Source of the DNA: CAWUKT01 sp964352215
GTDB taxonomy: Bacteria; Bacteroidota; Bacteroidia; J057; JADKCL01
DNA length: 64,000 bases
Reading direction: 5' to 3'
NCBI GenBank assembly: GCA_964352215.1
Contig: CAYGRE010000024.1
Coordinates: 11,329-75,328 of the forward strand
The stretch's first letter is position 1; each line of letters opens with the position of its first letter. Shown one piece after another: positions 8,427 to 15,985 of this stretch. The notes below the pieces were generated by a model. That model saw only the letters and a list, made by a program, of their open reading frames with translations. It did no database searches and was not told where the DNA came from. A program made the translations under genes and the position numbers.

Positions 8427-9872
8427 TTATCCAACACTGCCTTCGAGGCTGATAGCCAGTAGTTTCTGGGCTTCAACTGCAAATTCCATCGGAAGCTTTT
8501 GCATGACCTCTTTGGCGAAACCATTGACGATCAGTCCGATCGCCTTCTCGGTGTCAATGCCTCTTTGATTGCAGTAAAAGATTTGATCTTCTCCAATCTT
8601 GGAGGTAGTAGCTTCATGCTCTACCTGACTGCTTTTGTTTTTTACCTCTATATAAGGAAAGGTGTGGGCACCGCATTTATCACCGAGCAGCATGGAATCA
8701 CACTGGCTGAAATTTCGGGAATTTTCAGCGCTCTTCATGATCTTGACCAATCCCCGATAGCTGTTTTGGCTTTTGCCGGCACTGATCCCTTTTGAGATGA
8801 TGGTGCTCTTGGTGTTTTTGCCGATGTGGATCATCTTGGTTCCGGTATCGGCCTGCTGGAATTTGTTGGTCAATGCGACCGAGTAAAATTCCCCCACACT
8901 GTTGTCGCCGGTCAGGTAACAACTGGGATATTTCCAGGTAATCGCCGAACCCGTCTCAACCTGAGTCCATGAAATCTTCGAATTACGGCCCAGGCAATTA
9001 CCGCGTTTGGTTACAAAATTGTAAACTCCGCCTTTGCCTTCGGCATCTCCGGGATACCAATTTTGTACCGTAGAGTACTTGATCTCAGCATCTTCCAATG
9101 CGACCAATTCGACAACTGCTGCATGCAATTGGTTCTCATCCCGTTGAGGAGCGGTGCATCCTTCAAGGTAGGAAACATAGCTTTGATCATCAGCGACGAT
9201 GAGGGTACGTTCAAATTGACCGGTATTGGCTTCGTTGATCCTGAAATAGGTGGACAGCTCCATTGGACAACGTACTCCCTTAGGGATATAGACAAAGGAG
9301 CCATCGGTGAAAACGGCACTGTTCAGTGCGGCAAAAAAGTTGTCGTTGTAAGGCACTACTGTACCCAAATACTTGCGTATCAGGTCAGGATATTGCTTCA
9401 CTGCTTCTCCAAATGAAAGGAAGATGACACCTTTTTCCGCGAGTTTTTCCTTGAAGGTGGTGACCACAGATGTTGAATCCCAGACCACATCCACTGCGAC
9501 TCCGGTCAAAACCTTTTGTTCCTCGGTCGAGATTCCAAGTTTTTCAAGTGTTTTGAGCAATTCGGGATCAACTTCGTCCAGAGAACCTTTTTTCTTCTTC
9601 TTCTTGGGAGAAGCGTAGTAGTGAAGGTCTTGGTAGTCAATAGGGGAAAAGTCGACGTTAGGCCAGCGTGGTTCGGTCATTTTCAACCACTGGCGATAGG
9701 CCCGGAGCCTCCAATCCAATAACCATTCGGGTTCTTCCTTTTTACTGGAAATCAACCGGATGATATCTTCATTGAGCCCTTTGGGCGCTTTATCGGATTC
9801 AATGTCGGTGTAGAAACCGTATTCGTAATCCTTGTTCGTAACGTCTTCTAATATTTTAAGATCTTCGTCCAT
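8427..9872 (-). CDS. sufB: Fe-S cluster scaffold subunit SufB
   Basis: 481 residues, the standard length for SufB. Recognisable blocks are GLNEDIIRLISSKKEEPEW near the start, VPYNDNFFAALNSAVFTDGSFVYIPKGVRCP in the centre (shown here as separate halves in the protein, residues about 195-226), the LEGCTAPQ motif, and the C-terminal CGAHTFPYIEVKN...EHEATTSKIGEDQIFYCNQRGI region. It is the first gene of the minus-strand suf operon. A poly-Lys stretch near residue 92 (KKKKKK) is unusual but probably a surface loop. A -7 promoter box lies about 38 bp upstream. Confidence 0.97.
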   Translation of the reverse strand: MDEDLKILEDVTNKDYEYGFYTDIESDKAPKGLNEDIIRLISSKKEEPEWLLDWRLRAYRQWLKMTEPRWPNVDFSPIDYQDLHYYASPKKKKKKGSLDEVDPELLKTLEKLGISTEEQKVLTGVAVDVVWDSTSVVTTFKEKLAEKGVIFLSFGEAVKQYPDLIRKYLGTVVPYNDNFFAALNSAVFTDGSFVYIPKGVRCPMELSTYFRINEANTGQFERTLIVADDQSYVSYLEGCTAPQRDENQLHAAVVELVALEDAEIKYSTVQNWYPGDAEGKGGVYNFVTKRGNCLGRNSKISWTQVETGSAITWKYPSCYLTGDNSVGEFYSVALTNKFQQADTGTKMIHIGKNTKSTIISKGISAGKSQNSYRGLVKIMKSAENSRNFSQCDSMLLGDKCGAHTFPYIEVKNKSSQVEHEATTSKIGEDQIFYCNQRGIDTEKAIGLIVNGFAKEVMQKLPMEFAVEAQKLLAISLEGSVG

Positions 9873-9909
9873 TTAAGACTCTCTTTATTTAGACTGATTC
9901 TATATAGGG

Positions 9910-9917
9910 CAAATATA
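9910..9917 (-). promoter_or_regulatory. Probable -7 box of the suf operon promoter
   Basis: The minus strand reads TATATTTG, an exact match to the Bacteroidota -7 consensus TAnnTTTG, 37 nt before the sufB ATG, which would give a leader of about 30 nt. No clear TTTG -33 box was found. Confidence 0.55.
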
Positions 9918-10116
9918 CAAGGATTAAACTGAATTCAGACCGCATTGTTCCCGATTTCTGTCCATAAAGTTGAACAAAAGGAAAAACCATCTTTTAATGG
10001 GCCTGAATTCACATCTCAATCCCTTGATCCCCATCAGTTCTGAATATTATTATTGGTGCTTTCTGGGATTATGGCTACCTTTTTCCTCCTGAAGATGGCT
10101 TTTATCAAATACCGAA

Positions 10117-10512
10117 ATGAGACAGTTTTTAAAGTTTGATCCCAATCAAGGTCCTGTATCTGTAACTCCGGCATTCAATGTTGAATTGTTGGTAGGCACC
10201 TTTACCCTGACTGTATGGGACCAGGACGGGAAGGAAGTTTTTTCCAAACGAGAGGAGGTTACGGCAGATATCGCACCGATCCACCTTCCCGATTCTACCT
10301 CAGCCGATGACATGTTTATGGTGGAATTAAATGCGACAATTGTGTCCCAGTCTACCCCGCAGGAAGGCGAAAAGTACTTCATGACCCTTCAGGCGGAGCA
10401 AGAAGGGAGGAAACTTGACGACCCTGCCAAAGCTGAGGGACCACTGCCAACGACCTTTCAGGTTATCACCATCATTTTGGTGCTGCACCCTTTAAAACCA
10501 ACCACCACTTGA
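10117..10512 (+). CDS. Hypothetical protein, 131 aa
   Basis: Not recognised. 131 residues, starting MRQFLKFDPNQGP, with alternating hydrophobic residues (FNVELLVGTFTLTVWDQDG) that suggest a small beta-sandwich, then an acidic middle and a C-terminal hydrophobic strand VITIILVLHPL. No signal peptide or lipobox. It ends 12 bp before an exported-protein gene on the same strand, so the two probably form an operon. That this reading frame is real is supported by the close spacing and normal codon use, but no family can be assigned. Confidence 0.6.
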   Translation: MRQFLKFDPNQGPVSVTPAFNVELLVGTFTLTVWDQDGKEVFSKREEVTADIAPIHLPDSTSADDMFMVELNATIVSQSTPQEGEKYFMTLQAEQEGRKLDDPAKAEGPLPTTFQVITIILVLHPLKPTTT

Positions 10513-10524
10513 TTTCCCTAACTC

Positions 10525-11751
10525 ATGAAGTTATTTAGTGCGCTCTTGCTGTTTCTGGTAACCTTTGGTTTTGCCATTGCACAGCCACCATCTGAAACAC
10601 AGCTTCCCACGATCCCGCTGGACTCCGCTTTGGATTCTGAAGTACGGATAAATATGGCGATTCCCTCTAGTCCGGCCTACCAATTGCTCGGAGGGGAACC
10701 CAGTAATCTGCTCAGGGTTTCAAACCCCCGGGAATTTTCTATTGCCGCATCAGATTTTCTATCCAATGGAAGCGTAGTTATCCCTCAGAATTTCGGGGTG
10801 GACTTTTCCCCCTTCATGGTTCTTGAAAATGGTGGGCTATTGAAAGACTCCACCAAGGGGACCCTGTTTCGTCCACTCAGGATAAGTTTTGGCAGCCAAT
10901 CTTTGCCTCAGGATTCAACTGGATCCATGAATTTTGCTCAAAACATCGCATTAGGGCTTCAATATACTTATACCAAGTCGGGTAGCTCCTTTCAGGGGTA
11001 TAAGAATACGCTTCGGAAAGCCTTGCAACCGCTTACCAATAATTACGAAACCCGAACCGACTCTTTGAGAGGCGTGTATTATAAGAACCTGGGGGTCAAT
11101 ATCACTCAGTTCATGGCTACTGCTCCTGACAGTGCAGTGACTAAATTCCTGGATGCCCGGAATGCCTGGTGCGATTCAGTTTACAATACTCTGCCTGCCC
11201 GTCTTTCCAAGGAATCTTTTGGAGCTACCGTCACCAGCGTGAAGGAGAAGTTCAAGCGTGAAACCTGGAATGATTTTCGGTTAGATGGCGCTATGGCCAT
11301 CAAGATGAGATCGCCGGATACTCTATTGACAGTCAGTATCGACAGTATATCTGGACCGGATACCACAGTTACTCTGAATGAAGTAGGGTTTTGGGGCACG
11401 GCAAGCTTTCCCCTTTTTGGAACGAATTGGTTGCAAGGTATGGTAGGAGGGAACTATACCCTGTCAAGATTGGCTTCTACCATGGAGTTCCAAAGTAAGT
11501 ATTCGATCAACAGTCGGTTTTACCTTGGTAGCAATCGTTTGAAAGGGTTTTTGGAAGCTCAGTACAGTGGAAATCAAGTAACCGATGTCGATTCCTATTT
11601 GATTTCACTGGGGACAGAGATCAACTTTATTGATGGGATTTGGATCAACTTCTATGCAGGCTTAGCTCAGGACATTGGTGCGAAGAAGAACCGGGTGGTG
11701 ACTCAATTCAATGTTCACTTTTCATTCCCTGAGAAGTTTATGTCTAACTAG
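10525..11751 (+). CDS. Exported protein, probable outer-membrane beta barrel
   Basis: 408 residues with a clear Sec signal peptide (MKLFSALLLFLVTFGFAIAQ, cleaved after about residue 19). The first half is Ser/Pro/Leu-rich; the second half shows repeated amphipathic strands ending in aromatic residues (WLQGMVGGNYTLSRL, SRFYLGSNRLKGFLEAQYSG, GIWINFYAGLAQDIG) and closes FNVHFSFPEKFMSN, the pattern of a small beta-barrel. No family was recognised. It follows the 131-aa gene by 12 bp and ends before a strong bidirectional terminator. Envelope location is inference from signal peptide and strand pattern. Confidence 0.75.
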   Translation: MKLFSALLLFLVTFGFAIAQPPSETQLPTIPLDSALDSEVRINMAIPSSPAYQLLGGEPSNLLRVSNPREFSIAASDFLSNGSVVIPQNFGVDFSPFMVLENGGLLKDSTKGTLFRPLRISFGSQSLPQDSTGSMNFAQNIALGLQYTYTKSGSSFQGYKNTLRKALQPLTNNYETRTDSLRGVYYKNLGVNITQFMATAPDSAVTKFLDARNAWCDSVYNTLPARLSKESFGATVTSVKEKFKRETWNDFRLDGAMAIKMRSPDTLLTVSIDSISGPDTTVTLNEVGFWGTASFPLFGTNWLQGMVGGNYTLSRLASTMEFQSKYSINSRFYLGSNRLKGFLEAQYSGNQVTDVDSYLISLGTEINFIDGIWINFYAGLAQDIGAKKNRVVTQFNVHFSFPEKFMSN

Positions 11752-11846
11752 GGAATCTATCCTGGAGATGGGGAAAACCTACTGCATGGCGGTTTTGGAC
11801 TCTTCATAATTAAATCGAACCCTGATCCAGCAGTAACAAAACAAAA

Positions 11847-11879
11847 GAAGCCGTCTCGGTTAAGAGACGGCTTCCTTTT
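11847..11879. terminator. Bidirectional terminator between convergent genes
   Basis: Perfect 11-bp arms GAAGCCGTCTC (11847-11857) and GAGACGGCTTC (11864-11874) with a 6-nt loop, flanked by CTTTTA on the right and ACAAAA on the left, so it can act on both strands. It separates the exported-protein gene ending at 11751 from the lipoprotein gene ending at 11899. Confidence 0.88.
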
Positions 11880-11898
11880 ATGAAGTTGGGGTTATTGC

Positions 11899-12357
11899 TT
11901 ACTCAGCAACTTCTTCTGAGACTTCCTCCATGACTTCGTCAACTGCGTCTTCTACAACGTCAGTGATTTCGTCAAGAGGGCTGCCGGTTGAGCCAGTGTC
12001 GCCGCCTTTGTCAAATTGAGCTTTCCAAGAACCGTCTTCCTTAACCAAGTTCAGGGTCTTTTCAGCACCTTTTTCAGTGTAAGCAAGGGTAGCCTTGTCA
12101 CCGTCTTCTTTAACTTCACCAACTACGATGTCGTCAGCTGATCCACCTGATTCTCCGCCGCCCATTTTTTCGAGCATTTCGAGAGATTCTTGTGAAGACT
12201 TAGTAGCGTAGTCTTTTGCGGTGCCGTAATCGCCTTCAGCCAAAGCTTTCAGGAATTTTTCACCAGTTTCTTTAGGACCGAGGTTTCCACCACCACATGC
12301 CCAGAGAACCATAGCGCCGATGATGGCGATTGCGGAGAGTTTCAGAGTTCTAGTCAT
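11899..12357 (-). CDS. DUF4878-like lipoprotein (paralogue 1)
   Basis: 152 residues. A lipoprotein signal peptide ends in LWAC (Cys21), so the mature protein is lipid-anchored. The region GPKETGEKFLKALAEGDYGTAKDYAT followed by an EDGDKATLAYTEKGAEKTLNLVKEDGSWKA segment matches the DUF4878/SnoaL-like cone fold found in many Bacteroidota lipoproteins. An acidic tail (EEVSEEVAE) follows. It is related to the genes at 13321 and 14476 in this window. Function is unknown; the fold often serves as a small binding domain. A -7 box lies 29 nt upstream and the bidirectional terminator follows. Confidence 0.85.
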   Translation of the reverse strand: MTRTLKLSAIAIIGAMVLWACGGGNLGPKETGEKFLKALAEGDYGTAKDYATKSSQESLEMLEKMGGGESGGSADDIVVGEVKEDGDKATLAYTEKGAEKTLNLVKEDGSWKAQFDKGGDTGSTGSPLDEITDVVEDAVDEVMEEVSEEVAE

Positions 12358-12386
12358 TTGAGATACGTTTTAATGTTACAGTGATT

Positions 12387-12394
12387 CAAATTTA
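12387..12394 (-). promoter_or_regulatory. Probable -7 box for DUF4878 lipoprotein 1
   Basis: The minus strand reads TAAATTTG, matching TAnnTTTG, 29 nt before the ATG at 12357. Confidence 0.45.
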
Positions 12395-12515
12395 ATTGTC
12401 TCCAGAGGATTCCTCTTTTAGACAGGGTAAAGGTAGGCAATGCGCTAACGTAACTCCAAGGTTTGTGGATATTCAGAACCTTTTTTAACAGGTTTAACAA
12501 CTCTTCACAAATAGC

Positions 12516-13214
12516 TTACAACTCAAGGGCTGGATTCTTCCAGGCTTCCTTGGTTGTGTAGTCATAGGTGAACACAGTGGTGGTTTTCTCGTTCAGATAA
12601 AGCTTGTCAATGGCGACATAGGGCTTGTCTCCCACATAAGACATCTCAACGAAGGGGTTGAAACTCGTGGCGGTGTCAAGCGCCTTGTAGATCATTTCAG
12701 AACAGTATTGGGTTTCGTCGGTCGTCATGTCAAAGTCCAGGTCAAACTCGACTCCCTTCGCGTAATTTCGGTCGAGAATGTTCAAGAAACATGCTCTTTG
12801 ATCATCCGGCATTTCCCAGCGGAAAACCCCGAACTTGAAAATCGAGGCCGGATGACAATAGATGGAGATGTGATCCCATTTCATCTCATTGGTAACATGC
12901 TCTTCCCCGCCAGTCGCATGGTATACATAAGCCCGGCCGTCTTTCTTTTTGACAACTCCACTGTGAGAATACTGAGGGTCTTCGGTCGAGAAGGTAAGAA
13001 TGGCGTCACTGACAAAACCGCGGGCGTGACGCAGGACAATATCTCCGTCCTGAAGCCAATCTTCATTCAATTTGGCTTCTTTCCACTTCTGTTTGTGATT
13101 GGCAGTCAACCATTTGGGGTAGGGTATGAAGTCCGCTTCAGTCACAGCTTTGTAGATAAACCAACCCAAAATGGCGATGAAGGTCACTTGTCTGATTCGG
13201 TCGATGGTTTTCAT
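12516..13214 (-). CDS. YiiX/YebB-like papain-fold (permuted NlpC/P60) hydrolase
   Basis: 232 residues with an N-terminal membrane anchor or uncleaved signal (VTFIAILGWFIYKAV, 10-24). The permuted papain-like core is recognisable: LQDGDIVLRHARG (about 54-66), QYSHSGVV with His84, and TQYCSEMIYKAL with Cys171. These are the family's catalytic His and Cys in the permuted order. Such enzymes hydrolyse amide or thioester bonds of peptidoglycan, peptides or lipids; the substrate here is unknown. It lies between two DUF4878-like lipoprotein genes on the same strand but behind a terminator at 13268, so it likely has its own promoter. Confidence 0.82.
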   Translation of the reverse strand: MKTIDRIRQVTFIAILGWFIYKAVTEADFIPYPKWLTANHKQKWKEAKLNEDWLQDGDIVLRHARGFVSDAILTFSTEDPQYSHSGVVKKKDGRAYVYHATGGEEHVTNEMKWDHISIYCHPASIFKFGVFRWEMPDDQRACFLNILDRNYAKGVEFDLDFDMTTDETQYCSEMIYKALDTATSFNPFVEMSYVGDKPYVAIDKLYLNEKTTTVFTYDYTTKEAWKNPALEL

Positions 13215-13267
13215 GCGTTTAGGTCGGAGGAATTTGAGGTAAAATTAAGGACCCTTTGGAGAAAATA

Positions 13268-13302
13268 AAAAAAGTCATCCTACAATGCAGGATGACTTTT
13301 TT
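13268..13302 (-). terminator. Terminator after DUF4878 lipoprotein 2
   Basis: Arms AAAAAAGTCATCCT (13268-13281) and AGGATGACTTTTTT (13289-13302) with a 7-nt loop. It sits 18 bp after the stop of the minus-strand gene at 13321 and has T-tracts on both strands. Confidence 0.88.
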
Positions 13303-13320
13303 ATTTTACTTCAGGAAGGA

Positions 13321-13884
13321 TCAGTGGTCGTGACCTTCATGATCATCGTGATCATGACCATCACCCATTTCTTCACCGATTTCTTCGCCCATTTCTTTGA
13401 GCTCTTCACCGAGTTCCTCAAGGGCTGCACCCAGGCTGTCACCCAGATCTTCGAAGTCCATATCGATGTCGTCGGAGCCATCGCCCATGGCATCATCCAT
13501 GCCTTCGTCCATCATTTCGCCCTTAGAGAAAGCAACTTTCCAGTCACCATCTTCTTTGACAACCTTCAGTTTTTCTTCTTTTTCTTCAGTCTTGTAGTAG
13601 ACAGTTGCTTCATCACCGTTTTCTTCACTCTTGAGAATCTCAACAGTTCCAGAAGTTTCGGTGGCGCCATCAGGAGCAAGGCTGGCAGCCTGTTCCATCA
13701 TGTCCAGCATGCTTGCTGAAGCTTTGGTTGCATATTTTTTAGCACCGGAAAAGTCAGCGTCGGCGATTTCTTCGAGAAAGGCTTTGGCTACACTTTCAGG
13801 CGTATTGGCACTTCCACCACCACAGGCAGTGAAAAACAGCATGCTTGCTGCAAGTATTCCGAAAAAGGAAAGTTTTTTTAGCAT
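13321..13884 (-). CDS. DUF4878-like lipoprotein with His/Asp-rich tail (paralogue 2)
   Basis: 187 residues. The signal peptide ends in FTAC (lipobox Cys21). Residues about 28-125 resemble the lipoprotein at 11899: TPESVAKAFLEEIADADFSGAKKYAT, then ENGDEATVYYKTEEKEEKLKVVKEDGDWKVAF. The remainder is a strongly acidic, Met-rich helix and a final GDGHDHDDHEGHDH tail, which looks able to bind divalent metals such as zinc or nickel (inference). It is followed by a terminator. Upstream lies the small Cys-rich gene at 13956. Function unknown. Confidence 0.85.
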   Translation of the reverse strand: MLKKLSFFGILAASMLFFTACGGGSANTPESVAKAFLEEIADADFSGAKKYATKASASMLDMMEQAASLAPDGATETSGTVEILKSEENGDEATVYYKTEEKEEKLKVVKEDGDWKVAFSKGEMMDEGMDDAMGDGSDDIDMDFEDLGDSLGAALEELGEELKEMGEEIGEEMGDGHDHDDHEGHDH

Positions 13885-13955
13885 CTTTTGATTCTGTTAA
13901 AGGTAATAGCTGCTTTAAAATCAGCTCGTGCAAATAACGTAAAAAAAAGGAAACT

Positions 13956-14150
13956 TCAAGCAGCCATATCTTCATTTGAAATTTGATCTTCAAGGGCCTC
14001 AAAGTAGTCGACTCCAAAAGATGTTTCAGAATGTTGCTCATCTGAATTGCTGACCCCGATTCCCATACAAATCTCACAATCCAGGCCGGGGGCAAGCAGG
14101 TTGCGGTTGGCACAGGTGCAAGAGGAAGTGAAGGAGAATGAAGTGTACAT
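13956..14150 (-). CDS. Small Cys-rich protein, paralogue A
   Basis: 64 residues, no recognised family. It contains two cysteine pairs, SSCTCANRN (Cys-x-Cys) and LDCEICMG (Cys-x-x-Cys), then an acidic C-terminal half with YFEALED. It is clearly homologous to the 72-residue product at 15612, sharing CTC, G-x-x-CE-x-CMG and YFEALE in the same order. The Cys-x-Cys plus Cys-x-x-Cys arrangement could bind zinc or an Fe-S cluster, or form disulfides; there is no signal peptide. An exact 21-bp palindrome also found before the paralogue lies 42-62 bp upstream. Conservation of protein and upstream site supports a real gene. Confidence 0.78.
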   Translation of the reverse strand: MYTSFSFTSSCTCANRNLLAPGLDCEICMGIGVSNSDEQHSETSFGVDYFEALEDQISNEDMAA

Positions 14151-14191
14151 GAGTGCGTTCTGTTAATGTTCTATACAAGTCTACTGGGGCA

Positions 14192-14212
14192 CTTTGACAT
14201 CTCGTGTCAAAG
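14192..14212. promoter_or_regulatory. Palindromic operator, copy 1
   Basis: CTTTGACA, spacer TCTCG, TGTCAAAG: a perfect 8-bp inverted repeat. The same 21 bp occur without change at 15872-15892, each time upstream of a member of the small Cys-rich protein family on the minus strand. It probably binds a dimeric regulator. Confidence 0.75.
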
Positions 14213-14267
14213 AATGGAGGCAAAATTCAAATGCTGGGGTATTCTTTGTGAAAAAGGTGAAAAAGAG

Positions 14268-14293
14268 GGAAGGCCCCGTTAAAGGAGCCTTCC
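14268..14293 (-). terminator. Minus-strand terminator without an obvious gene
   Basis: Arms GGAAGGC (14268-14274) and GCCTTCC (14287-14293), followed on the minus strand by CTCTTTTTC. The arm sequence resembles that of the terminator at 15471-15496, which serves the small Cys-rich gene at 15612. No convincing gene lies between this site and the operator at 14412. Confidence 0.6.
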
Positions 14294-14411
14294 GTGATTG
14301 AATTGAACAGAACCACTAATAAAAATTGATTGACTGGAGGTTGACCATTGATTGATTGATAGTTGATTGATGTTCTTCTTAACTGATTGACTCCTGCAAG
14401 ATGCCACCGAC

Positions 14412-14432
14412 CCTTGACACCTCCCGTCAAGG
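14412..14432. promoter_or_regulatory. Palindromic operator, diverged copy
   Basis: CCTTGAC, 7-nt spacer, GTCAAGG. It keeps the core TTGACA-N5-(T/C)GTCAA of the sites at 14192 and 15872. On the plus strand it lies just upstream of the -7 box at 14446 of the two-domain lipoprotein gene; on the minus strand it faces a 120-bp stretch ending in the terminator at 14268. Confidence 0.6.
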
Positions 14433-14445
14433 CAATATTTTTTTT

Positions 14446-14453
14446 TACATTTG
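14446..14453 (+). promoter_or_regulatory. Probable -7 box of the two-domain lipoprotein gene
   Basis: TACATTTG, an exact TAnnTTTG match, 22 nt before the ATG at 14476. The palindrome at 14412-14432 lies immediately upstream, in a position suited to an activator or repressor. Confidence 0.55.
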
Positions 14454-14475
14454 TTCTTTACCAACCCTGATAATA

Positions 14476-15372
14476 ATGAAATCTCTCCTAACCCTCAGCC
14501 TGACTATGCTTTGCCTCCTTCTGGTATTTTCCTGTACCAGCAACCCACAAAAGAAAGGTCCGGATGCCACTGCAAGCGCCTTCCTGGATGCTTTGCGGGA
14601 CGATGATTACGAGAAAGCCAAAACCTTTTGTACGCCTTCCACGGCCAAGAAGCTCAATATGTTCAAAACCTTCACTTCGATTGGTTTCAATCCTTATGGC
14701 GGCCCGCATACCATTGTCAGAACCGATGAATCTGGCGACTACGCCAGGGTTTATTATACCCTGGGCGATGACGAAGAAGAGAAATTGCTTAAGCTGAGAA
14801 ATACCGAAGGGAAATGGGAGGTGATTGCCAGTAAGACGGATCTCAGTGCTTCAGATGAGAAGGACAATAATTCAGGATTGGACTTTGGTGACCTGAACGA
14901 AGACCTGGATGACCTGGCCGATGAGATCAGCGGGGGACTCAAGAATTTGGGTGATTCTCTGGACTCACTGGTGACCTCAATTGGGGACGGAGATATCAAT
15001 ATCAACAAGGGGGATGAGGAGGACGATGGCATTCCCACCGGTGAAAAATACCTGGAATTCCGCAAGGGCAAAGATGTCCGGGCCACTGCGACTGCATTTC
15101 TGAATGCCCTGAAGTACTCCGACTACGACAATGCTAAGAAATACGCTTCCAAGAGCACAGCTGGTGTACTGGAGATGCAATTCAATACCGGAAAATCGAA
15201 TGTGAAAGATTTCTCGATCATTGATGTGATAGAAGATGGGGAGTACCGAAGGGTGATCTATATGGAGGAAGGATTAAAGTCAGGGGGAAAAGAACTCAAA
15301 CTGGGGCCGGATTCAGAAGGGAATTGGGAGGTGATCATGACAAAGTCTGACTTCAACGATCTTGACAAATAG
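14476..15372 (+). CDS. Lipoprotein with two DUF4878-like domains (paralogue 3)
   Basis: 298 residues from the ATG at 14476 (MKSLLTLSLTMLCLLLVFSC, lipobox VFSC). Two copies of the same domain are visible: GPDATASAFLDALRDDDYEKAKTFCTPSTAKKL... ending EGKWEVIASKTDL, and DVRATATAFLNALKYSDYDNAKKYASKSTAGVL... ending EGNWEVIMTKSDF, joined by an acidic Asp/Leu-rich linker (about 125-195). The copies are closer to each other than chance and match the lipoproteins at 11899 and 13321, so a duplication within the gene is likely. Function unknown; surface or periplasmic lipid-anchored. The earlier in-frame start at 14401 lies before the promoter and operator and was rejected. Confidence 0.85.
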   Translation: MKSLLTLSLTMLCLLLVFSCTSNPQKKGPDATASAFLDALRDDDYEKAKTFCTPSTAKKLNMFKTFTSIGFNPYGGPHTIVRTDESGDYARVYYTLGDDEEEKLLKLRNTEGKWEVIASKTDLSASDEKDNNSGLDFGDLNEDLDDLADEISGGLKNLGDSLDSLVTSIGDGDININKGDEEDDGIPTGEKYLEFRKGKDVRATATAFLNALKYSDYDNAKKYASKSTAGVLEMQFNTGKSNVKDFSIIDVIEDGEYRRVIYMEEGLKSGGKELKLGPDSEGNWEVIMTKSDFNDLDK

Positions 15373-15470
15373 GATACAGACTACATAATCCTTAAGACTG
15401 GACTTCAGATCCCCTAAGACAGGTTGATAAAATAATTGGCCTGATTGTAAAAGGATATCAAATAAAAAAA

Positions 15471-15496
15471 GGAAAGGCGCCGGGGAGGCGCCTTCC
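15471..15496 (-). terminator. Terminator after small Cys-rich protein B
   Basis: AAGGCGCC (15474-15481) pairs with GGCGCCTT (15487-15494) around a GC-rich 5-nt loop; on the minus strand the stem is followed by CCTTTTTTTATTT. It terminates the gene at 15612 and possibly the convergent lipoprotein gene. Confidence 0.8.
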
Positions 15497-15611
15497 TTGA
15501 TTGACTGATCATTGCTGCTGTTGTGTAGATGGGTCTAGATTGAGAATGGAAATAGCTAGAATCTATTAGTCGCTTTATTATTAAAAGATTGGATACATTG
15601 TTGAGAGAGGA

Positions 15612-15830
15612 TTATGCGGCGAAGGTGATGTTCTCATAAAAGTTCTCCAGCGCTTCAAAATACGCTTCATCATACATTTCATCGCCTGCCTCTTGGGTTT
15701 TAAACTCCTGTCCGGAAGGATTGACAACCATCCCCATGCACACTTCACAAGTGGAGCCGTTGGTCAGCACTTCCTGGTGTTGGCAAGTGCAAAGGTGGGT
15801 AGTCGTGTATGTGTATTGTATCGGGTTCAT
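15612..15830 (-). CDS. Small Cys-rich protein, paralogue B
   Basis: 72 residues from the ATG at 15830 (MNPIQYTYTTTHLCTC). It shares with the product at 13956 the CTC pair, G-S-T-CEVCMG and the YFEALE motif near the acidic C-terminus. The frame is open further upstream to a TTG at 15890, but that extension runs through the operator and promoter, so the ATG at 15830 is preferred; it also aligns with the paralogue start. Function unknown: a metal site from four Cys is plausible. It ends in a strong terminator and is preceded by the same 21-bp palindrome as its paralogue, so the two are probably co-regulated. Confidence 0.8.
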   Translation of the reverse strand: MNPIQYTYTTTHLCTCQHQEVLTNGSTCEVCMGMVVNPSGQEFKTQEAGDEMYDEAYFEALENFYENITFAA

Positions 15831-15871
15831 AACCTCTGTTCCTTTTGGTACAATACAAACATCGGGGCACC

Positions 15872-15892
15872 CTTTGACATCTCGTGTCAAAG
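15872..15892. promoter_or_regulatory. Palindromic operator, copy 2
   Basis: Identical to 14192-14212: CTTTGACA-N5-TGTCAAAG with the same TCTCG spacer. It lies 42-62 bp upstream of the ATG at 15830. Both copies are followed on the minus strand by TGCCCC and, a few bases on, TTGTAT, suggesting conserved promoter architecture. Confidence 0.75.
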
Positions 15893-15985
15893 AATTGAGG
15901 TTAAGTTTAGAAAAATGTAAAAAATATTGGGGAAATGAATTTGCTCGTTTGCAGTGGAGATAGAATAGTTGCTCGTAGAGTAAAC

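Noticed and set aside
14227..14464. Two overlapping short minus-strand reading frames (67 and 61 codons)
   Set aside because: They run through the operator and terminator, have low-complexity Ser/Asn/Gln content and no similarity to the neighbouring small proteins.
13956..15830. RiPP precursor peptides
   Set aside because: The small Cys-rich proteins lack any adjacent lanthipeptide, radical SAM or YcaO enzyme and the conserved parts are not restricted to a leader.
15831..15890. Longer N-terminus for small Cys-rich protein B
   Set aside because: It would start with TTG inside the palindrome and has no counterpart in the paralogue.
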